Numbered from the stretch's first letter, positions 22,611 through 32,914 are shown. The stretch: DNA of 64,000 nucleotides from Macrotis lagotis (GCF_037893015.1 NC_133658.1:423632200-423696199); one strand, 5' to 3'. Numbers and translations are program-made. Notes: generated by a model from the sequence alone, not told the origin.

Positions 22611-23434
22611 AATAAACAGCAGTAACTAAGGAGGTTGACCTTGAAGCCAGGAGGGATTTTGCCCCCAGGCCTCCTCTAGTGCTAGGTTCACTTTTTTTCT
22701 GGGATGGTCTTTGGAAATGAAAGTATCAGGATCAAAAGGGTTGCTCTCTTCCTCTAAGTCTGGACCCTTGGAAGAGAAGTTCTTCTGCCAGCTTGGGTGC
22801 CAGTGAGCATAAAGCAAGCTGCCTTTGCAACAGCGTCTTGCAAATGAGATGAGGTACAAAAACATCCCCTCCAAATGAAGCCTCCAAGGCTGATCTCCCA
22901 AGCTGCTCGCGGCTGAGGAGAGGAGAGAGAGACCGCCAACATTCCAAGTAGTACAAACTCATTTCATAAAATCAAATGATTGCAAGTAAAATAAAAAACA
23001 AACATGTGTGTTTCTCCTCGTCCCATCTGTGGTGATTTCTTGAAGCAAAAGATCTTCAGTGAGGGGAGAAAAAAACGCAAGTGGAATTACTCTGCAAATA
23101 ATATGGAAAATAAGCAATTAAGAGGAAAAATAATAAGGAGAAAATGAACATTAATAAGACAAACACAATACTCCACTGTTGGGGTATTTTTTTCTCTTGT
23201 TCTGCAAACAAGTGGTGACTACATGTCTGGGTTTTTCAGTTCCACTGCTCAGAGCCTAGTGGGGAGGTCAAGGAATTTAGAAGATGAAGTCATTAGCGTT
23301 CCTGGACATCAGTTCCCACTTGGCCAGTAAAAATTAGTTTGGGGAGGGAAGAAAGGAGGGGGTAATCAATTAATTATCCTCACATCACTACTCTACTGTT
23401 CCTTCGCTGACTCCCTTTTGCTTCAGAAATAAAA
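22611..23434. other. repeat-free stretch; candidate conserved noncoding element
   Basis: No interspersed repeat recognised over about 820 bp. The AT-rich core 22950-23170 has several homeodomain-type sites (GCAATTAAG at 23114, CATTAATAAG at 23150) and is bounded by GC-richer DNA. Overlapping minus frames (76-91 codons) at 22626-22962 have no recognised domain. Regulatory function is only an inference. Confidence 0.35.
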
Positions 23435-23610
23435 TTTTAGAATCTTAAGAATTAGATTTGGAAGGAATCTTAGAAATCATGGAATCCAACCTCTTCAATT
23501 TACAGATGAAGAAACTGAGGTCCAGGAATTTTAATTGACTTGCCCAACATCATACAAGTGTAACTGAGCCAGGGTCTCCTTAGTTGAGACTTTTTCTAAT
23601 CCTTGTATCA
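23435..23610 (-). repeat. MIR SINE
   Basis: Reverse MIR with 'gaatccaacctcttcaatttacagatgaagaaactgagg', 'gacttgcccaacatcataca' and 'gagccagggtctcc'. Confidence 0.7.
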
Positions 23611-23639
23611 TCTATTGGAAATTTCAGGATGACCCATAG

Positions 23640-24755
23640 TCATCTCTAACTCAACATGTCCAAAACTAAACAAATGATCTCTTCCCTTGACCCCAACTTT
23701 CCTCTCCTAACTTCCCCTGTTGGTGACACAGATAGTACCATTATTCCAATTTCCCAGGTTGCACGCTATCATCCTCGACTCCTCCCTCTGCCTTACCAAA
23801 CATTTCAAACCAAATGCCAATCTAATTGATTTTCCCTTCACAACCACAACCACTCTGTTCAAGCCCTTATCACTGCTCTCCTGATTTATTGTAGTATCCT
23901 CTGACTTAGTCTCCCTGCCTCATATCTCTCTGATCTATCACCCACTCAGCAACCACGGTAACCAATCTAAAGCAAAGATCCAACCATGGGCTCCCTGACT
24001 CATAGGCTTCATTACCTATATTTAATTACCTCTAGAATCAAATATAAACTCCTTGAAGAGTTTATGAAATGAAATGAAATCTGAGTCAACCCACTTTCCA
24101 GCCTTTCCTACCTTTTACTTCCCTTCATGTATACCTGTTCCTATATTTTAAATTCTGTCCCTCTCACTTCTGCTTGCACCAGAACACAAGCCTTCTTCAC
24201 CTCTAGTTTATCACATATCAAAGTCTTCCTAAAACATAAGTCTGACCATGTCACTTTCTTATTCAATAAACTTCAATAACCCTTTGTTTACTCTAAGATC
24301 AAATATGAAATTGTCTGATTTCTGATTTCCATCATTTTCATCCCTTTCCATCCTTCTTTCACCTTACACCACCCTCTTGCATACTCTCAGATCCAAAGAC
24401 AATGATCTCCTTGCTATTTCTTGAACAATACACTCCATCTCCTGATTCTGGGCATTTTCCCCTGGCTGCCCCATGTCTGGAATGACCTCTCCTCATCTTG
24501 GCCTCCTGGTTTCTCTAGCTTTCTTCAAGACTCACATAAAATCCTAGCTCCTATAGGAGCTCTTTCAATGCCAGTGCCTTTCCTCTATAAATTTCCAATT
24601 TATCCTGCATAAAGCTTGTTTGACCATAGTTTGCATGTTGATTGTGAACTCCTTGAGAGGAGGAATTTGTCTTTTAGCTTTCTTTGTATCTTAGGGGAGC
24701 ATTTCTATGCTTTTCACACAGTAGGAACTTAATAAATCTTTCTCATCTGACTTTT
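23640..24755 (+). repeat. long LINE-2 3' portion
   Basis: 1.1-kb sense L2 from ORF2 into the 3' UTR: 'taactcaacatgtccaaaacta', 'catcctcgactcctccctctg', 'aagtctgaccatgtcactttc', 'atactctcagatccaaagac', 'ctccatctcctgattctgggcattttcc', 'tgtgaactccttgagagg', tail 'gtaggaacttaataaat'. The best preserved L2 here, yet no frame survives. The 63-codon frame at 24421-24612 is a remnant of the ORF2 end (residues like the family's PWLPHVWNDL). Confidence 0.85.
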
Positions 24756-25034
24756 CAACTGATTCTTCCAGCTGTAACTTCCACTGCCTCTTCATGAATT
24801 CAACATCCCAGCCCAAATGGACTGCTTTCTGTTTCCTGACTGTGTCCTGAAAATTCTTTCCTCTTTTTTGCTGTACTGCCTTCCATTGAGAACATCCCTC
24901 CACTCTGTTTATCCAATCCTACTCATTTTAAAATTCAACAGTGTTCCAATCCCTCCATGAGATCTTCCTTGATCCCTCAGTAAAGTTATGTACTCTTCAT
25001 TTGACCTTTCCAAGAATTTTGATTATTTATTTCA

Positions 25035-25160
25035 ATTGAGATAAACAAGCTTTTATTAAGTTTCTACTAGATGCCAAATAATTGGGTTGAGTTCTCTAGA
25101 AACAAAGACAAAAACAAAGTAATCCTTGCCTTTAGGGAACTTGTATTTTACCAAAGGAAA
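25035..25160 (-). repeat. LINE-2 3' end
   Basis: Antisense L2 tail: 'acaagcttttattaagtttctactagatgcc' and 'gtaatccttgcctttagggaac'. Confidence 0.55.
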
Positions 25161-25211
25161 ATAGTATAATTTCCTCATTTGTAAAATGAAGGAGTTGGAC
25201 TATAGTGAGGC

Positions 25212-25390
25212 TCTTAACCTTGGGGTATGAGTTCTTGGTTTGAATGCAAGCTTTTAAAAATTTTTCATCACCCTATTTCAATACCTTTTATAATCCTGTG
25301 TGTTTTGTTTTATGCCTTTAAATATCTAATATTTTGAGATTTCCCCAGATTGCCAAAAGAGCCCCGACACCAAAAAGAATCCCTAAAAAA
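25212..25390 (-). mobile_element. hAT-type MITE fragment
   Basis: Starts CTCTTAACCTTGGGG and contains 'tcaataccttttataatcctgtgtgttttgttttatgcc' and 'attgccaaaagagccccgac', the reversed counterpart of the family seen at 22293-22602. Right end decayed; no target duplication seen. Confidence 0.55.
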
Positions 25391-25487
25391 AGAGGATCCC
25401 TAAAGTCATTTTCGGTTCTCTAATTTGATAATCAAGGTCAGACGAGCAGATAAACAACTAGACCTGGTGGAGACCCTCACACCAGTT

Positions 25488-25870
25488 GTTTTTGTTCATC
25501 CTTCATTTTCAAAGAGAACCAATGGCGTCATGGGTGATATCTTGATTTGTTCATGAACTGAATTTAAGTGCGGCAGGTTTACACAAAGTTGTCAGCTTCA
25601 CCTTATCTTCTAGAATCTTTGAAGTCTTGTGGCAGGACAAAAGTCAGGTCAACTGGTGATGACCTGGGATCCAGTGGATGACCTTGTTGTCTTTGATGTC
25701 TGACCACACTTAATATTACCATAGGTCTTATTTCAACCCCCTTCATAGCTACTGGAACAAGTTATTCTCATCCACCCCTTCCACCAGGGAAAGTCTTCAC
25801 GTGCTTGATTTGATAACTCATTGATGGGTTTGAGGCCTGACTGCTATTTATGCTGCAACTGTTTGGGTGA
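25488..25870 (-). repeat. RTE-like LINE 3' end (antisense)
   Basis: GTTGTTTTTGTTCATCCTTC then 'ttcaaagagaaccaatggcgtcatgg' is the reverse complement of the tail that ends the copy at 47150-47470. Further in: 'gtcttgtggcaggacaaaagtcagg' and 'tggtgatgacctgggat'. Class is by family resemblance only. Confidence 0.55.
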
Positions 25871-26004
25871 CAGTGGGCACCAAAGATGAATTTCTCAAGA
25901 AGCCCTGAAAAGGGCCCTCATCTAAAAGGTGCTAGTCCTTTCTCCACACCCCAACCATTTATTGCTGTGCATTCAAGGTTTGTTGCTTTAGGGTGACAAG
26001 CTTC

Positions 26005-26175
26005 TTTCATAGTAGAAAATGCATTCCATTTAGAATCAGTCAAAGGACCTGGACTTGAATCCTGGTTCTGTTCCTTGCTAGCTAGGTGACCTTGGTCAAA
26101 CCATCTAACTCTGAACTTTGGTTTCTGCAGGGTCAAAATGAGATGACTGGGCATCCCTTCTAGATCTAACGTTCT
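26005..26175 (+). repeat. MIR SINE
   Basis: Sense MIR: 'cttgaatcctggttctgttccttgctagctaggtgaccttggtcaaa'-type body ending in the 'gcatcccttctagatctaacg' tail. Confidence 0.7.
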
Positions 26176-26189
26176 TTCGTAGGACATCA

Positions 26190-26589
26190 GACTGCATTTC
26201 TTCTCCAGTTTGTAACCTTACTTATAATTTCTACACAGAAATTCCATTCAGATCCTTCAGGAGACCCCAGGGAATCTGAAGTAAGAAGTCCTCCTCCATG
26301 AAGAACTAGAGGGCATGGCTTCTACAGGAGCACCAGAATTCATACAACAAGTAACAGATGGTCTGTTCACCTTCTTCCATTGAATGGAAAAACATCCTCA
26401 GGTCATAACTTCCTTCTTTTCCACTTATGCATAATTAGAAACTTGTGAAAACAAAGGAGAAACTCTTCCTGCTTTTTTAGAGAGGCTTCTGCAGTAGCAG
26501 CCAAAGGAGATAAGTGGAGAGGGAACAGGGCTTTCAAACCTCCCTGGATCAGAGATAGACTGCAATCTAACAGGAAAGATGCCTGGTTT
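26190..26589. other. repeat-poor sequence
   Basis: About 400 bp with no recognised feature. The minus frame at 26403-26597 runs into the ATTC repeat and is not credible. Confidence 0.5.
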
Positions 26590-26985
26590 TCATTCATTCA
26601 TTCATTCATTCATTCATTCATTCAATAAACATTCATTAGGTTTTTACTAATTGCTGGGGAATACAAAAAAAAAGGGCAAAAGACAGTCCCTGCCCTCAAG
26701 GAGATTACAATTTAATGGGAGTTATAGCTTGCCAACAAATAAAATCAAAGCAAGCTATATACAAGATAAATAGAAAATAGTTAAAAGAAGGAAAGAACTG
26801 TAATTAGAGGTTAGGGAAGATTTCTGTAGAAGGGAAGGTTTTAGTTGGTGCTTAAAGGAAGCTAGGGAGGTCAAGAATTGGAGCATTCCAGGCATGGGAG
26901 GCAGCTAGAGAAAATTCCTGGAACTAGAAATGAATGGGCTTGTTTGTGAAACAGTGTCACTGATGGGTAACCTGTTAAGAAGACT
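26590..26985 (-). repeat. LINE-2 3' region with (ATTC)n tail
   Basis: An (ATTC)n run at 26590-26625 is the reversed L2 tail. It is followed by 'aataaacattcattaggt', 'gacagtccctgccctcaaggagattaca', 'cttaaaggaagctagggaggtca' and 'gagcattccaggcatggg'. The L2 is antisense. Confidence 0.85.
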
Positions 26986-27134
26986 GGAAAGTTAAGTTAT
27001 GACAGTTTTAAAAGTCAAATATTTCCCTAATACCTTGTTGTTTGTTCGCCAATTTCCTTCACAAAGAGTCTTGCAGAAAACTTACTACATACACTCAAGC
27101 ATGGTGTTAATCCAAACTCTGGCTTAACTGAAAA

Positions 27135-27290
27135 TCAAAGAAATAGTCAGGTAGATGGTATGTTGATCTGAATTCAAATCCTACCTCAGACATTTTCATT
27201 AGTTATGTGACACCAGGCAAGTCATTTAATCTTTGTCAATCTCCATTTCCTCATCTGAAAAATGGGAAGAATAACAATAATACCTATCAT
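27135..27290 (+). repeat. MIR SINE
   Basis: Sense MIR: 'gaattcaaatcctacctcagac', 'gttatgtgacaccaggcaagtcattta', 'tcctcatctgaaaaatggg'. The frame 27262-27522 begins in its tail and is not a gene. Confidence 0.75.
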
Positions 27291-27492
27291 TTTACTATTC
27301 CAAAAGTGTATGTTGAGGCTGGTACCAGCATGTCCGTTTCCTCTTGTTGGGCTTTTTATTACTATTGTTAATATTATAAGGATTACCATTAGTTATAGTG
27401 ATTGTGTAGTGAAATTCATAGAGAATCACTCTTATGGTCAAAAGATCTGTGTTCAATCCTGTCTCAACATGTATGAACTATGTGAGTCTAAT

Positions 27493-27800
27493 CAAGTCAA
27501 TCAATCAATAGGTTTTTATTAAGCATCTATCATGTTTTAGGGCAGCTAGGTGGATCAATGTTGGGCCTGGAGTCCAAAAGACTCATCTTCCTCTGACCTC
27601 AGTTCAAATCTGACCTCAGACCCTTACTAGCTGGGTGATCCTAAGTAAATCAGTTTTCTCAGTTTCCTCTTCTGAGGAATGATTGGAGAAGGAAATGTCA
27701 AACCACTCCAGTTTCTTTGCCAAGAAAACCCCAAATGGGATCACAGAGAGTCAGACATGAATCTCATGAAAAAATGACTTAAAAAACAACATGCCAGGCA
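27493..27800 (+). repeat. MAR1-type SINE inside an L2 tail
   Basis: MAR1 at about 27537-27790: GGGCAGCTAGGTGGATC head, 'caaatctgacctcagac', 'ggagaaggaaatgtcaaaccactccag', 'gccaagaaaaccccaaatggg' and RTE-like 'gagtcagacatgaatc'. It interrupts an antisense L2 tail (27493-27536) that resumes as ATGCCAGGCA. Confidence 0.8.
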
Positions 27801-27910
27801 ACCTCATTGCCCTAGGCAAATCTATAAATTGCAGTGAAGGCGCAGCTCTTTCTCCCCATTTTAAAACTTATATATTTGCTTGCTTATGTGTTGACTTATT
27901 TATTTTATCC

Positions 27911-28177
27911 TCAGTCTATCTATGTCCCCTGGGCTGGAAATGCAGCAGTGGCTCATGAGCACTATAAGGCTACTGATCAGCAGAGAGGCTTCTGTCCTGC
28001 TCTGCTTCTGATCTTGGCTGTTTTGCCTGGGCAGCCAAGTACTCACCTCTTCAATGAAGAGTCACTATATTGGTACCAAACTTAGTGATAACACCTTTAA
28101 TAACACTTGTAGCTCAAACCATCCACTAGCCTCTGCTTCCAGGTCGCAGGGATTATGCCACATCTACTCGCCCTCCT
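27911..28177 (-). pseudogene. RN7SL: 7SL (SRP) RNA pseudogene
   Basis: Read on the minus strand from 28177 down, the DNA follows 7SL RNA in order. The 5' Alu domain is weak (GGGCGAG...GGAAGCAGAGGCTAGTGGATGG). Next come CACTAAGTTTGGTACCAATA and TAGTGACTC (7SL: cactaagttcggcatcaata...ggtgacct). The S domain follows as AAGCAGAGCAGGACAGAAG and CTGCTGATCAGTAG, then GAGCCACTGCTGCATTTCCA and CCCAGGGGACATAG (7SL: agccactgcactccagcctgggcaacatag). An A-rich GATAAAATAAATAA follows. Length 267 against about 300 nt; a gap of about a dozen bases sits after the Alu-domain helix. Divergence is high, so it is an old retro-pseudogene and not a working SRP RNA. The frame 27834-28085 on the other strand is coincidental. 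Confidence 0.8.
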
Positions 28178-28371
28178 CCAATTTTTTTTTATACATCAGT
28201 TTCTGAAAAGTTTGCTCCTGTATATTATTTCATTCATGAAATCAATGAATCTAGATTAAGAAAAAACAAGCATAATGTAAGTTGTCAGAGCTATAAGAGT
28301 TTGGAATTATAATATGTAAAATGTCAAAGTTGGATCAAAGAACAATAGAATATTTAGGACTGAAGGATTGT

Positions 28372-28615
28372 CCTGTTGTTCATTTGTTTCCTTGTCTAAC
28401 ATTTTGTGAGACTATTTGGGGTTTTCTCAACAAAAGGTATTTTTGCCATTTTCTTCTCTAGATCACTTTACAGATTGAGAAACTGAGACAAACAAGGTGA
28501 AATGATTTGCCCAGGATCATACAACAAGTTAAGTATCTGAGACCAGATCAGAAAGTCAGTCTTCTGACTCCAAGCTCAATATTCCATCTATCCAATGCAA
28601 TACTGAGATGTCCTG
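28372..28615 (-). repeat. MAR1-type SINE
   Basis: Reverse MAR1: TGTTGTTCATTTG tail, 'actatttggggttttctcaaca', 'gattgagaaactgagacaaacaagg', then the decayed complement of the head. Confidence 0.75.
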
Positions 28616-28624
28616 AAAAGGAAG

Positions 28625-28890
28625 TCAAGTATCATCAAATCTAACTCACTCATTTTACAAAGTGGAGGACTGAGCTATAGGAAGAGGGTTGGTGAAGATC
28701 ATTCACTGAGTTGGTGGTAGAACAAAAATGAGAATCCAGAGCTCATGAACTTCTACCTATGGCTTCCTCAAATTTATAGAATCATTGACTTAGAGCTGGA
28801 AGGAATGTCAGAGGCCATCCAGTTCAGCCCTTAACCAAGGAATGAATCCCTTTAAAACTCTCTCAATAATGTCAGAAAGACCACGTTTCT
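28625..28890 (-). repeat. MIR SINE and CR1/L3 fragment
   Basis: Reverse MIR at about 28625-28765 ('catcaaatctaactcactcattttac'). Then an antisense CR1/L3 end at 28770-28890 ('gagctggaaggaatgtcagaggccatcc', 'aatgaatccctttaaaac'). Confidence 0.55.
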
Positions 28891-28904
28891 TGAAAATAGA
28901 TTAA

Positions 28905-29290
28905 GGGAGAGGCGGAGCCAAGATGGCAGCATGAAGGCAGCATTTGCCAAGAACTCCTTCCCCAAAAAACTCCAAAAGCCATCAAATTATGACTCTAGTC
29001 AAAATTTAGAGGGACAGAACCCACAGAAAGACTAAGTGATACATTTTCCCAGTCCAAGATAACTTCTAAGTTCCACAGAAAAGGTGTGTTTCACCAGGAC
29101 CGGGAGTTGGAAAAAGCCCAGGTTGCAGTGAAGCCCTGGAACAGCTTGAAGGGGCAGGGAGAGAATTCTGCTACACCAGAATGAGTGTGGAGTGAGGGAG
29201 CACCGGCCGCAGAGCCCACAGAGAAAATCAAGAGAAACCAGCCTGCACCCCAGAACGCAGCCCACAGATGGTAAGGGGGTCAGGGGAGAC
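28905..29290 (+). mobile_element. LINE-1 5'-UTR-only insertion
   Basis: 386 bp that open like the marsupial L1 5' end (GGGAGAGGCGGAGCCAAGATGG; the half-L1 at 39517 opens the same way) and stop in the 5' UTR. A perfect 14-bp repeat, TGAAAATAGATTAA, flanks it (28891-28904 and 29291-29304). There is no ORF1, no 3' UTR and no poly(A). The 77-codon minus frame at 29032-29265 is antisense UTR. Confidence 0.75.
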
Positions 29291-29464
29291 TGAAAATAGA
29301 TTAAAGGGAAAATTGAAGTATTGAAGTCATTTACTAAACTTAATATATGAATAATAAATCTTTAAAGATATCTATGAACTCCTCCCCTATTCTTCAAGAA
29401 AAGGAAAATGTTTTCCCCCGTAATTCACCATCATCTCCCCCCCATTGTGCTGTCTGTCTTCCTG

Positions 29465-29750
29465 TTGAAAATAATATCAGAGGTCACAGAATCATCTAGA
29501 CCACTTGCCCCCCTCCCTATTTTACAAATAAGGAAACTGACCTAGAAATTCAAAATTAGACAGGTAAAAAGTAAATACTTAGACTAGACCACAGAAATTC
29601 TGTCTCCAAATAATCACAATTATTTTTCTCAGATGGCTATGGAATTTTCCCATTTTAAAGATGAGGAAATTAGGCTAGGGGAATAGTGTTTTGCCCAAGG
29701 TCATGTAATTAGGATAGTCCTTTTACTTCACTAGCCTGTTTCTAAAAGAG
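29465..29750 (-). repeat. two MIR SINE fragments
   Basis: Reverse MIR copies at about 29465-29615 ('cctattttacaaataaggaaactg') and 29630-29750 ('cccattttaaagatgaggaaatta', 'gcccaaggtcatgtaa'). Confidence 0.6.
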
Positions 29751-30190
29751 AAGCTCCTCCTAGGTGGGAATCACAGTTTGCTTAGGGTTCGGTGCTTATG
29801 GGGGTAGCGGGGGGAAGAACTATTAACTTCCATTAATATGAAAGAGAGGATAAAACACAAAAGTATGAAGCAATCATATAAATCAAAAACCATCTGAAAG
29901 GATCTGTACACCACAACAGGTGGTCTCACCTATGACCACCTTGAGACAAACAGTACAGCCAGGGAGAAAAGATACAGGACACAATCCAGTGATAAACACA
30001 CTACCTCCTCCTTGTTACCTGCCATTTCAACAATTCATTTTTAAACACCTGTTGTGTGTCCAATACTTGGAGGACACAAAAGTGGGAAGTTGATCCATAC
30101 AGGAAAGTGACTTAAATTAATTTGTATCTTCAAGGTGACAAAAGAATGGATCTTTCCTTAAAAGAAGTATCCCCAAATACAACCAGTTGC
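29751..30190. other. mostly unassigned; short L2 tail
   Basis: Nothing recognised in 29751-30029. A short antisense L2-like tail lies at about 30030-30090 ('ttaaacacctgttgtgtgtcc'). Confidence 0.4.
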
Positions 30191-30334
30191 CAGCTCCTCT
30201 CCATTCATTTCCTCAACCATTTCTGAGTTCAGTTTCTTTCTCTCTTAAATGAGGATTAAAAGATTGGGTCTCTTATAGATCTGTTCTTAGATTTATTAGC
30301 CTGATAGCATAAATGTAAAATAATGACAATACTG

Positions 30335-30560
30335 TTGAAGTAGGAGGCCAGAGCTCAGATCCTACCTCCGAAGCTTATAGGCTGTGTGACTTGAGTAGAG
30401 TTAGTTAAGAGTAAAATTAGGCAAGACACTTCATCTCCCTCTTTTTTAGTTTCCATATCAGTAAAATAAAGGAAAAGAAAACATATATTATTATAAACTA
30501 TACCTATCTCACATATTTGTTGTAAAAAGAGTTTTACAAACTTAAAGTATTATTTTAAAG
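30335..30560 (+). repeat. MIR SINE
   Basis: Sense MIR: 'cagatcctacctccgaagc', 'ggctgtgtgacttgag', 'gacacttcatctccc', tail 'ctatctcacatatttgttg'. Confidence 0.6.
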
Positions 30561-30571
30561 TTTGAGTTCAT

Positions 30572-30823
30572 TCATTTCAGTCATATCTAACTTTCTGTGA
30601 CCCCTTTTGGGGTTTTCTTGGCAAAGATACTGGAGTAACTTGCCATTTCCTTTTCCAGCTCCTTTACAGATGAGGAAACTGAGGCAAACTGAGGCAAACA
30701 GGGTTAAATGCCTTGCCCAGGGTCACATAGCTATTAAGTGTCTGAGACCAGATTTGAACTCAGAAAGATGAGTCTTCTGACTCCAGGCCAAAAGCTCTAT
30801 CCCTGCATACCTGGCTGTCCATA
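30572..30823 (-). repeat. MAR1-type SINE
   Basis: Reverse MAR1, well kept: 'gggttttcttggcaaagatactgga', 'gatgaggaaactgaggcaaac' with a 10-bp internal duplication of GAGGCAAACT, 'cagggtcacatagctattaag' and 'tttgaactcagaaagatgag'. Confidence 0.88.
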
Positions 30824-30837
30824 TAATCATTTAATAA

Positions 30838-31175
30838 GGGGAGACAGTGTGGTACAACAGAAAGAATCCAGGGTTTGGAGTGAGAGGATCTGGATTTGAA
30901 TCCTGGCCCTGGCACATCTAAGAGGTCAAATGTTAAGTGAGAATGACTTAGACAATTTCTAAGGACACAGTTTCCCCATTAGATGACTTCTAGGATCCCA
31001 TTCAACTCTAAAATTATGATCTCCTTATTGACTCCATGACTGCACATGTCACTACTTTTCCGAGCTTATTTCTTCATCAGTAAGATGGGGAATAATAATA
31101 CTTTTACAGTAATCACCTGAAAGTTGGTCATGGGAAAGTACTTTACAAACTTTAGTCTATTATACAATGTGAATT
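30838..31175 (+). repeat. two MIR SINEs
   Basis: Sense MIR at about 30838-31020 ('gacagtgtggtacaacagaaag', 'gatttgaatcctggccctgg') and a second, partial one at 31055-31175 ('tcatcagtaagatggggaataataata', 'gtactttacaaac'). Confidence 0.65.
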
Positions 31176-31179
31176 TTAT

Positions 31180-31480
31180 TATGTCCTATGATCAAAGCCC
31201 TTTTCAACTCCACAGCTACTCTATGATTCTTTGAGGCCTATTTTCAGTTCTGATATTATATTATTTAGAATTCTAAAGCCTTTTCCAGGTCTAATATTTT
31301 GGAGTTTTATTCATCCCTTCCAAACTGTATTCTATGATTCCTTATAAGGTCTCTTTTCACTCAAACAGTTTATAGTTTGGGGTACTAGTGGCTCCTCAAA
31401 CTCTGACATTCTGTTATTCTAATATTTGAAGAATCCTTCTAAGGTCTTATATTCTGTTAGTCTATGGTCTATTCATGGAT
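31180..31480 (+). repeat. decayed tandem array of MIR-tail motif
   Basis: About eight degenerate 30-40 bp units sharing the pattern 'ctaaggtc-cttttcagctct-atattctatgattct'. Seen at AGCCCTTTTCAACTCCAC, AAGCCTTTTCCAGGTC, TAAGGTCTCTTTTCACTC and CTAAGGTCTTATATTCTG. A related array recurs at 32240-32520. Confidence 0.55.
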
Positions 31481-31489
31481 TCACACATG

Positions 31490-32090
31490 AAAAATCAGTG
31501 TAATTCAAGATAACTATTTTTAGTTAGAGATAATTTTAAAACAAAACACTTCCTTAAAGAGAAAAAAAAGGAAAATAGGGCTCAAATTGTTAAAGATTCT
31601 AAGCACTATTTTATTTTCCTATTTCATAAACTCACCAAATCTAAAGGAAAGTAATGCAATAACATTAAATGAGAGATTTGAACTAAATAACCTCTAAGGT
31701 CCTTTTCAATTTTTTTAATGAATATATGAATTTAACCCTTTTCTAACCTGTGAAGCTGGAGCTTCCTCATTAGCTAATCAGGTTGCTCTCCTGGCCTTTC
31801 TCATTTTATAAATATTTATACTGATTTATACTACATGGTCTTGCAATATATATTTAATTTAAATAGACTGTCAAGAGCCAAGTTGTAATTCATGAGGGGT
31901 GACATTACTAAAAGCCTGTAATTCAAGGCTAAAATGTCCAGGCCTACAAACAGCTGAGGAAGAAGACTAGAGCTGAATCATATTTTTCCCATGTCAAGAG
32001 GACAGAATACATACCTTGTGAACACTAGGAAAGATCTAAGAATCCTATTACGTTTAGAAATCTCTCAACCTAATATTTAAAATGTTCCAT
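31490..32090. other. repeat-poor stretch; possible conserved noncoding DNA
   Basis: Only a short MIR-tail-like piece near 31690-31720. From about 31740 to 32030 no repeat is visible, and CATTAGCTAATCAGG (31767-31781) and AATTTAAATAG give homeodomain-like sites. No frame. Confidence 0.3.
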
Positions 32091-32094
32091 TCAC

Positions 32095-32517
32095 TAGAGA
32101 TAAGCACCATGAAACAGCCTGGGAAGGCAAAGTGGAATTGGAAATTTAAAGATCTATGTTTAAGTTTAGGCTCTCTCACCAATTGTGTTACCTTTTGGAA
32201 GCTAATCCTGGGTCTCAGTTTCCTTACCTGATAATCAAAGAGGTAATGCTAGATGATGTTTAAGGTCTTACATGGTTTGGACATTGTATGTTCTATGATT
32301 CTCAGGTTTCTTCCAGTTTTAAATTTGTATGAAGGTATTGGATCTCTAAAGTCCTTTCCAGCTCTAATAGTCTTTCATTCTAAGAATCTAATATCCCTTT
32401 CAGCTCAGTTTTTGATTCTAAGATCTCTTCTAGCTCTATAATTCCTATGATTTGATTAGATTTCATTCTAAAGTCCTTTATTTCTGTTAGTCTATGTTCT
32501 ATGTTCTAAAGCATCTT
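32095..32517 (+). repeat. MIR SINE plus tandem MIR-tail array
   Basis: Sense MIR at 32095-32240, then repeated 'ctaaagtcctttccagctctaatagtc'-type units to 32517. The array is interrupted at 32518 by a tRNA SINE and continues from 32771 to about 32850. The 62-codon frame at 32253-32441 lies in the array. Confidence 0.6.
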
Positions 32518-32683
32518 GGGGGAGGCTAGGTGGCGTAGTGGATTAGAGTGCCAGCCCTGGAGTCAGGAGTACCTGAGTTCAAATCTGGTCTCAGACACTT
32601 AATAATTCCCTAGCTGTGTGACCTTGGGCAAGCCACTTAACCCCATTGCCTTGCAAAAACTAAATATAAATAGATAGATAGAT

Positions 32684-32723
<40 letters not shown>

Positions 32724-32759
32724 GCTTGGATGAATGAATGAATGAATGAATGAATAAAA
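32518..32759 (+). repeat. tRNA-derived SINE with (GATA)n and (GAAT)n tail
   Basis: SINE1 body 32518-32664. Its A-rich tail has grown into about 58 bp of (GATA)n and 31 bp of (TGAA)n. An 11-bp duplication, TAAAGCATCTT, at 32507-32517 and 32760-32770 shows that both microsatellites belong to the SINE insertion. Confidence 0.92.
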
Positions 32760-32914
32760 TAAAGCATCTTTCAGCCCAGACATTCTTCCTTAATTAATTT
32801 TAAGTTCCACTCAGTTTTAACATTCTAAGGGTCCTATCACTTATGGTCAAACATCCCAGGCTCTGAACTTAACATATTTTGATCCTCTGCGAACCACTGA
32901 AATACTTTATATTG

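Noticed and set aside
27834-28085. 83-codon plus-strand frame
   Set aside because: It is antisense to the 7SL RNA pseudogene.
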